Shown here: one piece after another, positions 7,620 through 15,380 of the stretch
Position numbering within the stretch: position 1 is the first letter of the stretch
Layout of the letters: each line of letters starts with the position of its first letter
Source: Guptibacillus hwajinpoensis
Lineage (GTDB): Bacteria > Bacillota > Bacilli > Bacillales > Guptibacillaceae
DNA length: 33,323 nt
Direction: 5' to 3'
Assembly: GCF_020171785.1 (NCBI RefSeq)
Contig: NZ_JAIVAE010000022.1
Coordinates: forward strand, 1 to 33,323
Translations under genes and position numbers: made by a program
The notes under the pieces: model-generated
Seen by the model: the letters and a program-made list of their open reading frames with translations, nothing else
What the model was told of the DNA's origin: nothing
Databases searched by the model: none

Positions 7620-8141
7620 TTACAAATACTTTTCCATTCGAATATCCGACCACATTTTTCCGTTCCAGTAAGTGAAATCTTCTAATCTTCCAATCTCTTC
7701 ATAACCAAGCTTTTGATACAGCTTGTACGCGTTTGTATTAAACTCAAACACGCCAAGCTCAATCCGATTAAAGCCCTGTTGGTAAATGTGTTCTTCTAAA
7801 TATTGAATCGCTTCAAAGCCAATTCCTTTGCCTCTGCCTTCAGGTTCACCAATTGTAATCCCGATCCACGCCGTTCCTGATTCTTGCTTATAGAGGTGTG
7901 GAGGGTCTACCATGTAATTCATTTCACCGATTATGTCATGATTCACAAATATCTGGAAAATTTGCTGGTATTCCAGGCGATCCCTTATCCTTTCAAGGGT
8001 GATGGTTTCGCGACGATCTAATTCCTCCTGACTTTTATTTGGGCGAATAAGCGGTATCAATTCCCGATCATTTTCCCAACGATTCAGGACTTCCACAAAT
8101 TGAGCAGTTGGTTTTGTTAATTGGACAATCTCCGTTTTCAC
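7620..8141 (-). CDS. GNAT-family N-acetyltransferase
   Basis: 173 residues, RimJ/RimL-like GNAT fold that moves an acetyl group from acetyl-CoA to an amine. Motif A is clear (AWIGITIGEPEGRGKGIG, pyrophosphate loop near residues 100-107), followed by motif B (NRIELGVFEFNTNAYKLYQK) and GYEEIGRLEDF, the usual C-terminal pattern of RimJ-like enzymes. The GTG at 8141 follows AAGGGAG by 7 nt; the overlapping ATG is out of frame. It stands alone, and the substrate is unknown. Confidence 0.9.
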   Translation of the reverse strand: MKTEIVQLTKPTAQFVEVLNRWENDRELIPLIRPNKSQEELDRRETITLERIRDRLEYQQIFQIFVNHDIIGEMNYMVDPPHLYKQESGTAWIGITIGEPEGRGKGIGFEAIQYLEEHIYQQGFNRIELGVFEFNTNAYKLYQKLGYEEIGRLEDFTYWNGKMWSDIRMEKYL

Positions 8142-8274
8142 ATGGTGCTCCCTTCAGTATGGAAAGTCTTTCCCTCAACCTTATGTATGTATTTTTTTAT
8201 TAAACTCTCTCTCTATTCTACCACTTACGCTCCAATAGTTCTTTGTTCTTTTTTTGAAACGCTTCCTAACAGCC

Positions 8275-8496
8275 CTAGAAGGTAAAAAATACAGCGAAAA
8301 TAATCAAGGCAGAAATGCAAAACGTTCGTTTCGCTGATCTTTTTTGACCGCGATTTATTTCCTCAAAACCCGTTACCGTCATGAAAAGACCAAGTGAAAG
8401 AAGCATCAACGGCAATAGAAAGATGCTTCCAGTTAAAACAGCTACCGCAAATCCGCCTGTCATAATGGCGCAACTTATGCGTAATGCTTTAAGCAA
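8275..8496 (-). CDS. DUF3953-like small membrane protein
   Basis: 73 residues with three hydrophobic segments (ISCAIMTGGFAVAVLTG, FLLPLMLLSLGLFMTVTG, FCISALIIFAVFFTF) and the motif GFEEINRGQKR between the second and third, the layout of Bacillus DUF3953 proteins. The TTG at 8496 is preferred because AGAGGTGAT ends 4 nt upstream; the open frame starts 6 codons earlier at an ATG without its own site. It follows the Gly/Ser/Cys-rich small gene by about 40 bp and may be cotranscribed. Function unknown. Confidence 0.65.
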   Translation of the reverse strand: MLKALRISCAIMTGGFAVAVLTGSIFLLPLMLLSLGLFMTVTGFEEINRGQKRSAKRTFCISALIIFAVFFTF

Positions 8497-8536
8497 TGGA
8501 TCACCTCTATTCATTCACAAAAAATGAAGACGAAGG

Positions 8537-8719
8537 CTATTCACCACCGCCCCCTCCGCAGCTACCTCCGTCTCCGCTATCACAACCTGAACTATGATGA
8601 CTTCCGCTATAGTAACTTGAATGGTCCGTTCCACCGCTGCGATGATTCAATGATTTTGATTTTGCCGACCCAAGAGCGATAAATAGAATAACTAGAAAAA
8701 TGACAAACAATGCTTCCAT
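8537..8719 (-). CDS. Single-TM protein with Gly/Ser/His/Cys-rich tail
   Basis: 60 residues: an N-terminal membrane helix (EALFVIFLVILFIALG), then a low-complexity tail rich in Ser, His and Gly ending in CGGGGGE with two cysteines (SGCDSGDGGSC). The ATG at 8719 has GGGAGGG at a proper distance; the ATG two codons earlier is too close to it. Such tails occur on small Bacillus membrane proteins of unknown role; the His and Cys residues might bind metal, but this is a guess. Confidence 0.6.
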   Translation of the reverse strand: MEALFVIFLVILFIALGSAKSKSLNHRSGGTDHSSYYSGSHHSSGCDSGDGGSCGGGGGE

Positions 8720-9076
8720 GTCCATCCCTCCCTTTTTATTATATACGGTTCAAAAACCCATAAAGTTTCAACTATTCCAATCGTTTCCTTCATAAATAAT
8801 GAAGGCTCCCTCCTACTTTCTATGGGTCTTCAACAAAACATTCCCTGATAATCTGTTGCTACCCCTTTTTATTGCAAGAAAATCCAATACTATCTTAATT
8901 CAGCATATCGAATCAAAAAAGGATGCGAGTGCAAAACCATTTCATTTCTCTATCAGGATAGCTTTGTATTTCCTTTGACAGATTGGCTAAGTGCTACTCA
9001 GAAATTCCACCTGTTTTTAACGTTCACTTTTGGGGAAAGAGTACTTTATCACACAAGACATGTAGGAGGAAAAACA
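8720..9076. other. Intergenic region between divergent genes; possible sigma-B promoter
   Basis: No gene on either strand. It contains a short hairpin CCTTCAT/ATGAAGG (8787-8805) and, toward the right, GTTTTT (9013-9018), 14 bp, GGGAAA (9033-9038), which resembles a general-stress sigma-B promoter for the gene starting at 9077. A TTGACA at 8975-8980 has no partner -10. Confidence 0.3.
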
Positions 9077-9427
9077 ATGACAAACGAATCAAAAGCAAGC
9101 TACCATATTACGGACTTTAATGATTTTCATGAGATTTGCATTGAAAACGGAGAGCTTAATTTCCCTGAATATGTAAAAATCATGCAAGATTACCTTTTAA
9201 GCCAACCGAGAGAAACAATGGTGTTTCAGGAGTGTTGGATTGAAGATAAAGAAGTGGAAATTGGAGAAGTAAGAACAGTCCAAGTAAATTTCCTAGATCA
9301 CAAAACAGAGAACTACATCCGTCTCTGGGGCGCGAAAAAGAATGACACTAACGAGGTTATTAAAATGAAGGTAGACGCGATCGACATCGAAACGAAAGAA
9401 GTTGTTTATGAGCGCGAGCTAGCTTAA
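9077..9427 (+). CDS. Conserved-looking protein of unknown function
   Basis: 116 residues, soluble, acidic, no signal peptide or membrane segment. ATG 9077 follows AGGAGGA by 6 nt; the longer frame reads back through the ribosome binding site. Visible features: an N-terminal segment YHITDFNDFHEICIENGELN, and a beta-rich second half (RTVQVNFLDHKTENYIRLWG, VIKMKVDAIDIETKEVVYER) that looks like a small beta-sandwich. Family not recognised. It is monocistronic, with its own strong terminator, and the possible sigma-B promoter upstream would fit a stress-induced protein. Confidence 0.6.
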   Translation: MTNESKASYHITDFNDFHEICIENGELNFPEYVKIMQDYLLSQPRETMVFQECWIEDKEVEIGEVRTVQVNFLDHKTENYIRLWGAKKNDTNEVIKMKVDAIDIETKEVVYERELA

Positions 9428-9453
9428 AACAAGTGAATATTTTACACCTTTAG

Positions 9454-9487
9454 AAAAGAGCGGCGCAGACAATTTGCCGCTCTTTTT
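9454..9487 (+). terminator. Intrinsic terminator
   Basis: AAAAGAGCGGC / GCCGCTCTTTTT stem with an 11-nt loop, 26 bp after the stop of the 116-residue gene; A-run and T-run on the two sides. Confidence 0.9.
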
Positions 9488-9607
9488 AGTTTATTTATAA
9501 GCTGTGATCTCGGCCTCTATCGATAGTTTTAGTGAACAAAAATCACCCGCAAATCTGAAACTTTTTTCCAACGCTCTCGTAGTACATAACAGAGGGGGGC
9601 GTTACAT

Positions 9608-10141
9608 ATGAAACTGACATTCACATCCGTTTTATTCGGATTAATTCTCATTCTTGCTGGTTGTAGTGGGCAAGCTGAAACATCTACGGAAAATCAGTTA
9701 GACGCTTTGATAGAAAATTATCCAGAGGTGAAGACAGAACTAGAGAAACTTCCTGAAGAATTCAGAAGTGAAGTTACCTTCCCGGATATGGAGACGATCC
9801 CATTGGACGTTAGTGATGTCGAAGCGGTCGCAGAAACAAAATTTGAACCATACGGAATCGATGTTTATTACGCAGAAGATGAAAAACGGTTGAATGTGAT
9901 GATTAAAGATCAGAAGGGAATCGACTCTTCTATTGAGGAAACAAATCAGGAGCTTGATCATGAGATGAAAGGATTCTACTCAGAAGCTGAAGATGGTCAC
10001 CTGTTAACAATGACGTGGGAAAGTAAGAACGAAAACGCTCGATATAAAGTGGTTGGATTCACTCCATCAGGGGAAGCGTCTGCATTCACAAAAGAAGACA
10101 TGGTAGAAATATCGAACTCGATTATTCAGCAGCGAGAGTAG
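9608..10141 (+). CDS. Lipoprotein of unknown function
   Basis: 177 residues. Type II signal peptide with lipobox LAGC (KLTFTSVLFGLILILAGCSG), Cys19 lipidated. The mature domain is acidic, mixed alpha/beta, with segments PLDVSDVEAVAETKFEPYGI and DVYYAEDEKRLNVMIKDQKG, and no catalytic motif. ATG 9608 is preceded by a GAGGGGGG ribosome binding site. The 35-codon gene 33 bp downstream is probably in the same transcript. Family not recognised. Confidence 0.75.
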   Translation: MKLTFTSVLFGLILILAGCSGQAETSTENQLDALIENYPEVKTELEKLPEEFRSEVTFPDMETIPLDVSDVEAVAETKFEPYGIDVYYAEDEKRLNVMIKDQKGIDSSIEETNQELDHEMKGFYSEAEDGHLLTMTWESKNENARYKVVGFTPSGEASAFTKEDMVEISNSIIQQRE

Positions 10142-10174
10142 TTGGCAGTTCAAAGAATTAAGGAGGCGTAGAAA

Positions 10175-10282
10175 ATGGGACTGTTCATTGCCATTCTCAC
10201 AATCTTATCTTCTGCAGGTTTCCTCTATTACATGGGGAGATCCGGCTATTCGTGGAAAATGGATGAAGATGACGAACAATAG
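10175..10282 (+). CDS. 35-residue single-TM microprotein
   Basis: A short gene easily missed: ATG 10175 has AAGGAGG 7 nt upstream, and the frame encodes 35 residues with one hydrophobic helix (GLFIAILTILSSAGFLYYMG) and an acidic C-terminus (MDEDDEQ). The TAG stop ends on the first base of palindrome copy 3. It lies 33 bp after the lipoprotein gene. The size and layout resemble the 59-residue single-TM protein at 12132-12311. Function unknown. Confidence 0.65.
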   Translation: MGLFIAILTILSSAGFLYYMGRSGYSWKMDEDDEQ

Positions 10283-10305
10283 GGGTCAGGCACGTACCTG
10301 ACCCC
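10282..10305. repeat. 24-bp palindrome family, copy 3
   Basis: GGGGTCAGGCAC followed by GTACCTGACCCC. It starts at the last base of the 35-codon gene's stop. Confidence 0.9.
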
Positions 10306-10366
10306 CACTACGCTAAAGCAATGAAGAATATGTCTTGTCTTGCCTACAAAGAGGGACGGTGAATGT

Positions 10367-10903
10367 ATGCATAAGAAAAACACCTTTGTACTATATCTAT
10401 CGATTTTGCTTTTTATTCTAATCATCTCGATCTCCGAGACGGCACCCTTTCTAAAAGTGCTATTGTCTCTTCTAGCGGTAGCTTTTTTATTCCCTGCCTT
10501 TAGAAAACATGTTTTTCAAAATAAAATGAGGAAACTCAAAGTGGCTCTCCTTACATCGATAACTTTTTCAATCGGACTCTTTTTATCTTCGCTTCCAATG
10601 GCTGGTATGGAGGCATTCTCGTTCATTACCGTCATGTCCTTTATCGTTGTTTTACTCTATAGCTTGCTTGGAAATCTACTATACGGACTACCCGTCTCCA
10701 TTTTGGCTGAGTACCTTTCTGTGAAAACGAGCCGTTTTCGAATCGTTCTTTCCGCTTTCATTCATCTAGGATTCGGCTTCGCAACCTTTTTCGTTGCACC
10801 AGCCTTTTTTCTATGGGCAAGTATTTGCTCCGTTCTATTCTTTATCTGGGATGAAGTGACGAGGAGAAGCTATCGGAAAAGAGGACACGAGATGTCAATC
10901 TAG
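10367..10903 (+). CDS. Multi-pass membrane protein of unknown function
   Basis: 178 residues with about five membrane segments (FVLYLSILLFILIISI, FLKVLLSLLAVAFLFPAF, ALLTSITFSIGLFLSSLP, FITVMSFIVVLLYSLLG, AFIHLGFGFATFFVAPAF). The ATG at 10367 is chosen over the in-frame TTG at 10340, with GAGGG about 11 nt upstream. An out-of-frame ATG 4 nt earlier stops at once. No known family recognised; isolated gene, convergent with the DUF2785 gene. Confidence 0.65.
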   Translation: MHKKNTFVLYLSILLFILIISISETAPFLKVLLSLLAVAFLFPAFRKHVFQNKMRKLKVALLTSITFSIGLFLSSLPMAGMEAFSFITVMSFIVVLLYSLLGNLLYGLPVSILAEYLSVKTSRFRIVLSAFIHLGFGFATFFVAPAFFLWASICSVLFFIWDEVTRRSYRKRGHEMSI

Positions 10904-10930
10904 TTTACGGGGAAGTTTCTTTTTAAACAG

Positions 10931-11761
10931 TCACCCATAAATCTTCCTCGTCCATCTCTCCACAACTTTTTCAATCATATACCTTGCTTCAAGAAACTCC
11001 CCTTTCATAATTAACCTGAAATAACAGCTTTTCATAAACCTTAGCACATTTCCTTTTGTATGAAAGAATTCAACACTGTATCCTTTCTGCTGAAACAGAT
11101 CATCTAACTCTGTTGAGAGCAACTCAATCCAATTACTAAGGTGCTGCTCCTTCAACCCTCTATCCATAAGCGCCTCCAACGCAAACATTAGTCGTTCGTC
11201 CTCATCATCTACATACGTGGTGGCTTCTTTAAAAAGACACTCCTTTATCACTTCAAGACATTCATCCATTTTTTCCATATCAAAAAGCGCATGCCTGATT
11301 ACTTCCGTTAGGGCGTCTGCTCCATGTGCGATGCTATGCGCCCAACCTTTTATCTCAACATACCCTCGCGTATCCCGCTCTTCTCGTAAATATCGAAAAC
11401 AGGCTTCCCTTACAGCAGAAAATCGATTCTCAGAAAGAAATCCTGCTTCCCGATCTTTTTCTATAATAAGCGCAACGACCAGAACCGAGAAAGAACGTGT
11501 AAAAACCGAGTCAGTGCCTCTTTCACCGATACGATAGAAAAGGTGTTCATCATCAAGGCATGTGTTTAATAGGTATGTAAGCTGTTTCTTTGTTAAAAAA
11601 TCCTCTGTAACTAGCTTTCCAAACGTTGTATAGATAAGATCGTCCCTTAAGACAGGGTCGGTACTCCCAATCTGGTGAAGCATTTGAGTCAGAAGGACAT
11701 CCAGATCTCCTCCTTGAATCTCATTTCGACTGAGTTCTTCTAAAGTTCGTTTTAAATCCAA
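10931..11761 (-). CDS. DUF2785-family protein
   Basis: 276 residues, soluble and almost all helical, an Armadillo/HEAT-like arrangement. Recognised by TRSFSVLVVALIIEKDREAG and especially KGWAHSIAHGADALTEVI (around residues 143-160), the hallmark of DUF2785; the two His and the Asp there are conserved in the family, whose activity is unknown. The TTG at 11761 is chosen because AGGAGG lies 6 nt upstream; the open frame opens 10 codons earlier inside that site. It stands alone. Confidence 0.8.
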   Translation of the reverse strand: MDLKRTLEELSRNEIQGGDLDVLLTQMLHQIGSTDPVLRDDLIYTTFGKLVTEDFLTKKQLTYLLNTCLDDEHLFYRIGERGTDSVFTRSFSVLVVALIIEKDREAGFLSENRFSAVREACFRYLREERDTRGYVEIKGWAHSIAHGADALTEVIRHALFDMEKMDECLEVIKECLFKEATTYVDDEDERLMFALEALMDRGLKEQHLSNWIELLSTELDDLFQQKGYSVEFFHTKGNVLRFMKSCYFRLIMKGEFLEARYMIEKVVERWTRKIYG

Positions 11762-11793
11762 TTGCTTTCCTCCTATTCTAGCTAAAAACATTA

Positions 11794-11818
11794 AAAAGCC
11801 GCGTATTAAACGCAGCCC
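11794..11818 (-). terminator. Terminator of the small membrane protein operon
   Basis: Hairpin GCcGCGT / ACGCaGC flanked on the minus strand by a downstream T-run (TTTTTAA), 5 bp after the stop of the 89-residue gene. Confidence 0.7.
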
Positions 11819-11822
11819 TACT

Positions 11823-12092
11823 TCAGATTAAATAGAAATAAAACGAGAAGCCCGCGAATAATACCATCGATGCGATCGCTCTCGTCCACCGATACTTAGC
11901 ACTTAATCCTGCTTTCTTTTCCAAGTATTCAATATAGAACAGGATGAAGAAAAAACCCATTAACATCCAAAATGCTCCGGCTTCATCACCAAGTACGAGC
12001 TGCATCCGTAAAAAACCAGCCCCGATTACAACAGGCCCTATGATCCCAACAACTAAATAAACTAACCTAATAAAGTTACGTTCATTCTTCAC
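11823..12092 (-). CDS. Small membrane protein, three TM segments
   Basis: 89 residues with three or four hydrophobic helices (LVYLVVGIIGPVVIGAGFL, AFWMLMGFFFILFYIEYL, AIASMVLFAGFSFYFYLI). The GTG at 12092 has GAGG 8 nt upstream; an ATG six codons earlier (12110) has a poorer site. Downstream of, and probably cotranscribed with, the 59-residue single-TM gene. Not recognised. Confidence 0.6.
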   Translation of the reverse strand: MKNERNFIRLVYLVVGIIGPVVIGAGFLRMQLVLGDEAGAFWMLMGFFFILFYIEYLEKKAGLSAKYRWTRAIASMVLFAGFSFYFYLI

Positions 12093-12131
12093 ATGTATAT
12101 CCTCAAGCATGAATAAATTTTTACCTTACCT

Positions 12132-12311
12132 TTAACCATCCTTAGTCCCACGTGAGCTACCTGTAAACGGATTGATTTCATACGTCAGATCTCGCCCTGC
12201 CTTTTCTTCTTCCTTTGAAATTCGTTTTCCAAGAGACGCATAATACCATCCCCAAGCAATAAGCGATAACAAACCACCGCCTGTCATAATCCAGAACACT
12301 GCATCTTCCAT
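12132..12311 (-). CDS. 59-residue single-TM protein
   Basis: One N-terminal membrane helix (FWIMTGGGLLSLIAWGWYY) followed by a charged cytosolic tail (KRISKEEEKAGRDLTYEINP). ATG 12311 has TGGAGGTG upstream; the longer frame has no site. First gene of a two-gene unit with the 89-residue membrane protein 39 bp downstream. Function unknown. Confidence 0.6.
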   Translation of the reverse strand: MEDAVFWIMTGGGLLSLIAWGWYYASLGKRISKEEEKAGRDLTYEINPFTGSSRGTKDG

Positions 12312-12412
12312 TGAAACACACCTCCAGTCAGATACGTATTGGCTAACTACTTCTAGTTTTCTTTCTTTCAAACCTTCCATTCATTGAAAAATAGTTTGCT
12401 AAAACCAGCAGA

Positions 12413-12436
12413 GGGGTCAGGTACGTGCCTGACCCC
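12413..12436. repeat. 24-bp palindrome family, copy 4
   Basis: GGGGTCAGGTAC followed by GTGCCTGACCCC, 11 bp after the stop of the 363-residue six-TM protein gene. No U-run on the minus strand, so it is a poor terminator on its own. Confidence 0.9.
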
Positions 12437-12447
12437 TTGCTTCCTTT

Positions 12448-13539
12448 CTATCTCACTTTACTCAATAAAAAGCTCCTCACTTCCGATAAATCGCCTGATT
12501 GAAAAACAGCGTTTCTCGGATCAAAGAGAACCCGATCCTCTACTTTTTCATACTCTTCCGTAGGGATTCCTTTAAAGAAATACTTCCAACGCTTTGTTCT
12601 AACCATTTTTTTCACTTCTTCATCCAGTCGCTTTTGATTGTCTTGCATCACAACGATACAAAAGGACTCATAATCTTTTACAGGAAACACCTCTAGTAGA
12701 CGCTCCTGATCAAAATCCTCCATTGTCACTTTTTTTACTGGAAAAACATTGATTAATTCACCTAATTCATCCGTGATGGCCTTCATTTCTTCTCGTTTTA
12801 AGTTGTCCTCTTTGATAACAGCAAAACTATAGTAACGAAGCATCCTTCTATGTTTTTTTCGTTTACTAAAGTCCGGGTAAACCTTACGAATAATATGGTG
12901 ATTGCTTTTAATAAAACGATAATAATGATAGTTTCCAATCAAAAACAATGTAAAGCACGAAATCAAACAAAGGATTCCTATAGTAAAAGTTATATCCATT
13001 TTTTCCGTCGTGGTCATGAAATTTCCCAGCTGTGATATTCCTATAATTATCGCTACCGATCCTAAAATACCTAAACCGCTTTGATGATGTTGGTGATGTT
13101 TGTTACGTTTGTATTTACCTAAACGAATTTGATACCGCGTATAGAAATAAAAAAACGTAACTAAAAGGAGCAGAAGAATTAGCCCGAGAAGAAAAGCAGA
13201 AATCCCCTGAATACCCAAATTGATATAGAGTAATTTCTCGCTACCTAGCCAATATAAATAAGCACTTACAATTGAAAAAGCCCCAACTAAAAGATCAAAT
13301 GTCGCCTCCAATTTATAAGGTGCGAGTACATAAACGATCATCCACAAATTGATAATAATCGCTGGCACAAGCGCAGCTACAAAAAACGTTATCGAAAACG
13401 GACCTATTAGGTAGGGAAAGAAACCCATAAAATCAATTAGCACGACAACCATAAAAAAGATAGTAACTTGATTTTCTTCCGGAGTACTCAATCGTAAATA
13501 CGCTAACATCTCTTTATCAGCTATTTCTCGTTTGCCCAT
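12448..13539 (-). CDS. Long member of a six-TM membrane protein family
   Basis: 363 residues: short cytosolic N-terminus (EMLAYLRLST), six membrane segments (first VTIFFMVVVLIDFMGFFPYL, second ending IINLWMIVYVL), a His-rich loop (KHHQHHQ) between TM4 and TM5, the motif HYYRFIK after TM6, then a cytosolic alpha/beta domain of about 140 residues (SFAVIKEDN, VFPVKDYESFCIVVMQDN, FFKGIPTEEYEKVED, VLFDPRNAVFQSGDL). It is homologous over its length to the protein at 27379-28491 and, in the membrane part, to the three short proteins at 19.1-25.5 kb. ATG 13539 has GGTGGAGG upstream. No known family recognised. Confidence 0.7.
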   Translation of the reverse strand: MGKREIADKEMLAYLRLSTPEENQVTIFFMVVVLIDFMGFFPYLIGPFSITFFVAALVPAIIINLWMIVYVLAPYKLEATFDLLVGAFSIVSAYLYWLGSEKLLYINLGIQGISAFLLGLILLLLLVTFFYFYTRYQIRLGKYKRNKHHQHHQSGLGILGSVAIIIGISQLGNFMTTTEKMDITFTIGILCLISCFTLFLIGNYHYYRFIKSNHHIIRKVYPDFSKRKKHRRMLRYYSFAVIKEDNLKREEMKAITDELGELINVFPVKKVTMEDFDQERLLEVFPVKDYESFCIVVMQDNQKRLDEEVKKMVRTKRWKYFFKGIPTEEYEKVEDRVLFDPRNAVFQSGDLSEVRSFLLSKVR

Positions 13540-13592
13540 CCACCCTCCACCTTCCAATAAAAACCTATTATTCTATAGTTTAACAGAAAGAT

Positions 13593-13616
13593 GGGGTCAG
13601 GCACGTGCCTGACCCC
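13593..13616. repeat. 24-bp palindrome family, copy 5 (perfect)
   Basis: GGGGTCAGGCAC followed by its exact reverse complement, between the ABC permease gene and the upstream end of the 363-residue gene. A T-run follows on the plus strand only, where no gene precedes it. Confidence 0.9.
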
Positions 13617-13628
13617 TTTTTATTCCTT

Positions 13629-14399
13629 TTATTCGTTTTCATTTCGCGAAGCCCATCCTGCAAAACGTTTTTGAAGTGGCTTTAGAAGGAGATAATCCAT
13701 CAGTAAAGCCATAAACCCAATCAGTAATATTCCCAGAATAACGGAGGAAGTATTTCCAATTTGCCCATTAAAAGCTATGAAATAGCCAATTCCCGAGTTA
13801 CCTCCAATCATTTCAGCAGCAACCAGAGATCGCCATGAAATCGCAAAACCAACGTAAATCCCGCTAATCGCTGCAGGCGTAATTTCCGGGAGGTAGACAA
13901 AATAACCAAGTCTCCAACCTTTCGCTCCCAGTGATCGAGCAGCTTGAACGTGGGACTCAGGAATATGATTCATTCCTTGCATCACATTAATTAAAATTGG
14001 AAAAAAGGATGCGATGATGATGACAGCAATCATCGGAGCGTCTCCAAGACCTAGTAAAATAATAAGTAGGGGAGCCCACGCCATCGGAGGAGTTGCTTGA
14101 AAGAATGTAACTAGCGGCGTTAGAAATTCACGGAATTTTCGAGAAGCACCCGCTAAAATACCGATTAGAAAAGCCATAATAGCCGACAGGAAAAATCCAA
14201 TCACTAACCGTTTCAAACTAACAACAATATGACTTGTTAGCTCTCCCTTTTCCCACTGATTCACTCCTTCTTTAAAAACATCAACCGGACCTGGAAAAAC
14301 ATAAGAAGGATAATTTAACGAAACAGCTGACCAAACCACTAAGACAAACAGAACAGCTAGCCAGCCCATTTTCCATCTATTCACTTTTCGTAACACCAT
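13629..14399 (-). CDS. ABC transporter permease, NitT/TauT type
   Basis: About 256 residues, six membrane segments, of the SsuC/TauC/NrtB family of importers for nitrate, sulfonates or similar compounds. The cytoplasmic EAA-like coupling loop is clear (VQAARSLGAKGWRLGYF), as is FFQATPPMAWAPLLIILLGLG. The start is uncertain: an ATG at 14399 (used here) overlaps the binding-protein gene by 23 bp, and TTG (14405) or GTG (14384) are alternatives; none has a strong ribosome binding site, so translation is probably coupled. Last gene of the dsrE-like/ATPase/binding protein/permease operon. Confidence 0.88.
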   Translation of the reverse strand: MVLRKVNRWKMGWLAVLFVLVVWSAVSLNYPSYVFPGPVDVFKEGVNQWEKGELTSHIVVSLKRLVIGFFLSAIMAFLIGILAGASRKFREFLTPLVTFFQATPPMAWAPLLIILLGLGDAPMIAVIIIASFFPILINVMQGMNHIPESHVQAARSLGAKGWRLGYFVYLPEITPAAISGIYVGFAISWRSLVAAEMIGGNSGIGYFIAFNGQIGNTSSVILGILLIGFMALLMDYLLLKPLQKRFAGWASRNENE

Positions 14400-15366
14400 C
14401 GACAACCGAAAGATCCATTAGTTTCTTAACATCAACTTCTTTATCTACATACCCCAGGTCAAATGCAGAATCAGCTAGCTTCTGGTAATAGTCAAAATCA
14501 TCGTTATCAAACTGCCACTCGTAGGTCATCTTTTCACTCGCTTTCGCAATCACTTGCTCTGCTGAGAGATCTCCTACTTCTCCAATGTTGAATACATCCA
14601 CTAATACGGTGTTTGCTTTTTCTTGATCCCCATTTAGGTCGTCGATCGTCGATTGGTGAACTTCCATAAATGCTTTAATCGCTTCTGGTTTATTTTTAAG
14701 TGCCTCTTCTGATACAACAACCACTAAAGCAGGATCATTTTCCTCAGCAATCTGCTTCTTTCCTCTTAATAACGAATACGTTAAAAAAGGTTCATTCAAG
14801 ACCCCTGCTTGCGCTTGTCCTGAATCCACCGCTGGCTCAATGTTTGGTTGATCAAATTCCTGGATGGCGACATCTTCAGGAGTGAGCCCGGCGTCAGGTA
14901 AGATAAGCCCACGTGTAATAATATCTACACCACTGCCACTTTTCACACCAGCAAGTACCTTTCCCTTCAACTCATCGACAGAGGAAATACCTGAATCATC
15001 ATTTACGACGACGCCAACTTTTCCTTCACTAACTTTCGCAACGACCTTAACGGGAAGACCACGAGAAGACCAGTTCACTAGTGCAGGAATCCCGGCATAT
15101 GCTACATCCAAGTCACCTGAGGCTAAAGCCTGATAAAGTTCCGGTCCTGAGTTAAACCCATACGTTTCCGCTTTTAGTTTTTCATTAAAAGCTCCATTTT
15201 TATCAGCAACGATTCCAGGCGCATTTGCAAGAATTGATACATAGCCAATATTCAGTTCAGGGTTTTCTTCCTCCTCACTAGTGGAAGTTGACTGACTATC
15301 AGAGTTGCTACATGCAGTTAAGATGAATAGTGTTACGAGCGTTAGAAGGAACATCCATTTCTTCAT
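14377..15366 (-). CDS. ABC transporter substrate-binding lipoprotein, NitT/TauT type
   Basis: About 329 residues. Type II signal peptide with lipobox LTAC (KKWMFLLTLVTLFILTACS), then a Ser/Glu linker and a two-lobe NMT1/TauA-like binding fold: LNIGYVSILANAPGIVADKN, ALASGDLDVAYAGIPALVNW, VDELKGKVLAGVKSGSG, QAQAGVLNEPFLTYSLL. ATG 15366 is preferred because AAGGAGA lies 7 nt upstream; the frame opens at 15384, overlapping the ATPase stop by 4 bp. The ligand cannot be named; the DsrE-like first gene hints at a sulfur compound. Confidence 0.88.
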   Translation of the reverse strand: MKKWMFLLTLVTLFILTACSNSDSQSTSTSEEEENPELNIGYVSILANAPGIVADKNGAFNEKLKAETYGFNSGPELYQALASGDLDVAYAGIPALVNWSSRGLPVKVVAKVSEGKVGVVVNDDSGISSVDELKGKVLAGVKSGSGVDIITRGLILPDAGLTPEDVAIQEFDQPNIEPAVDSGQAQAGVLNEPFLTYSLLRGKKQIAEENDPALVVVVSEEALKNKPEAIKAFMEVHQSTIDDLNGDQEKANTVLVDVFNIGEVGDLSAEQVIAKASEKMTYEWQFDNDDFDYYQKLADSAFDLGYVDKEVDVKKLMDLSVVDGVTKSE

Positions 15367-15380
15367 CATTTTTCTCCTTT

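Noticed and set aside
8787-8805. Short hairpin CCTTCAT/ATGAAGG as a terminator
   Set aside because: Only 7 bp, no T-run, and no gene ends beside it on either strand.
8975-8980. TTGACA as the -35 of a sigma-A promoter
   Set aside because: No acceptable -10 hexamer occurs 16-18 bp downstream.
13593-13616. Palindrome copy 5 as a plus-strand terminator
   Set aside because: A T-run follows on the plus strand, but no plus-strand gene lies upstream, so it is listed as a repeat only.
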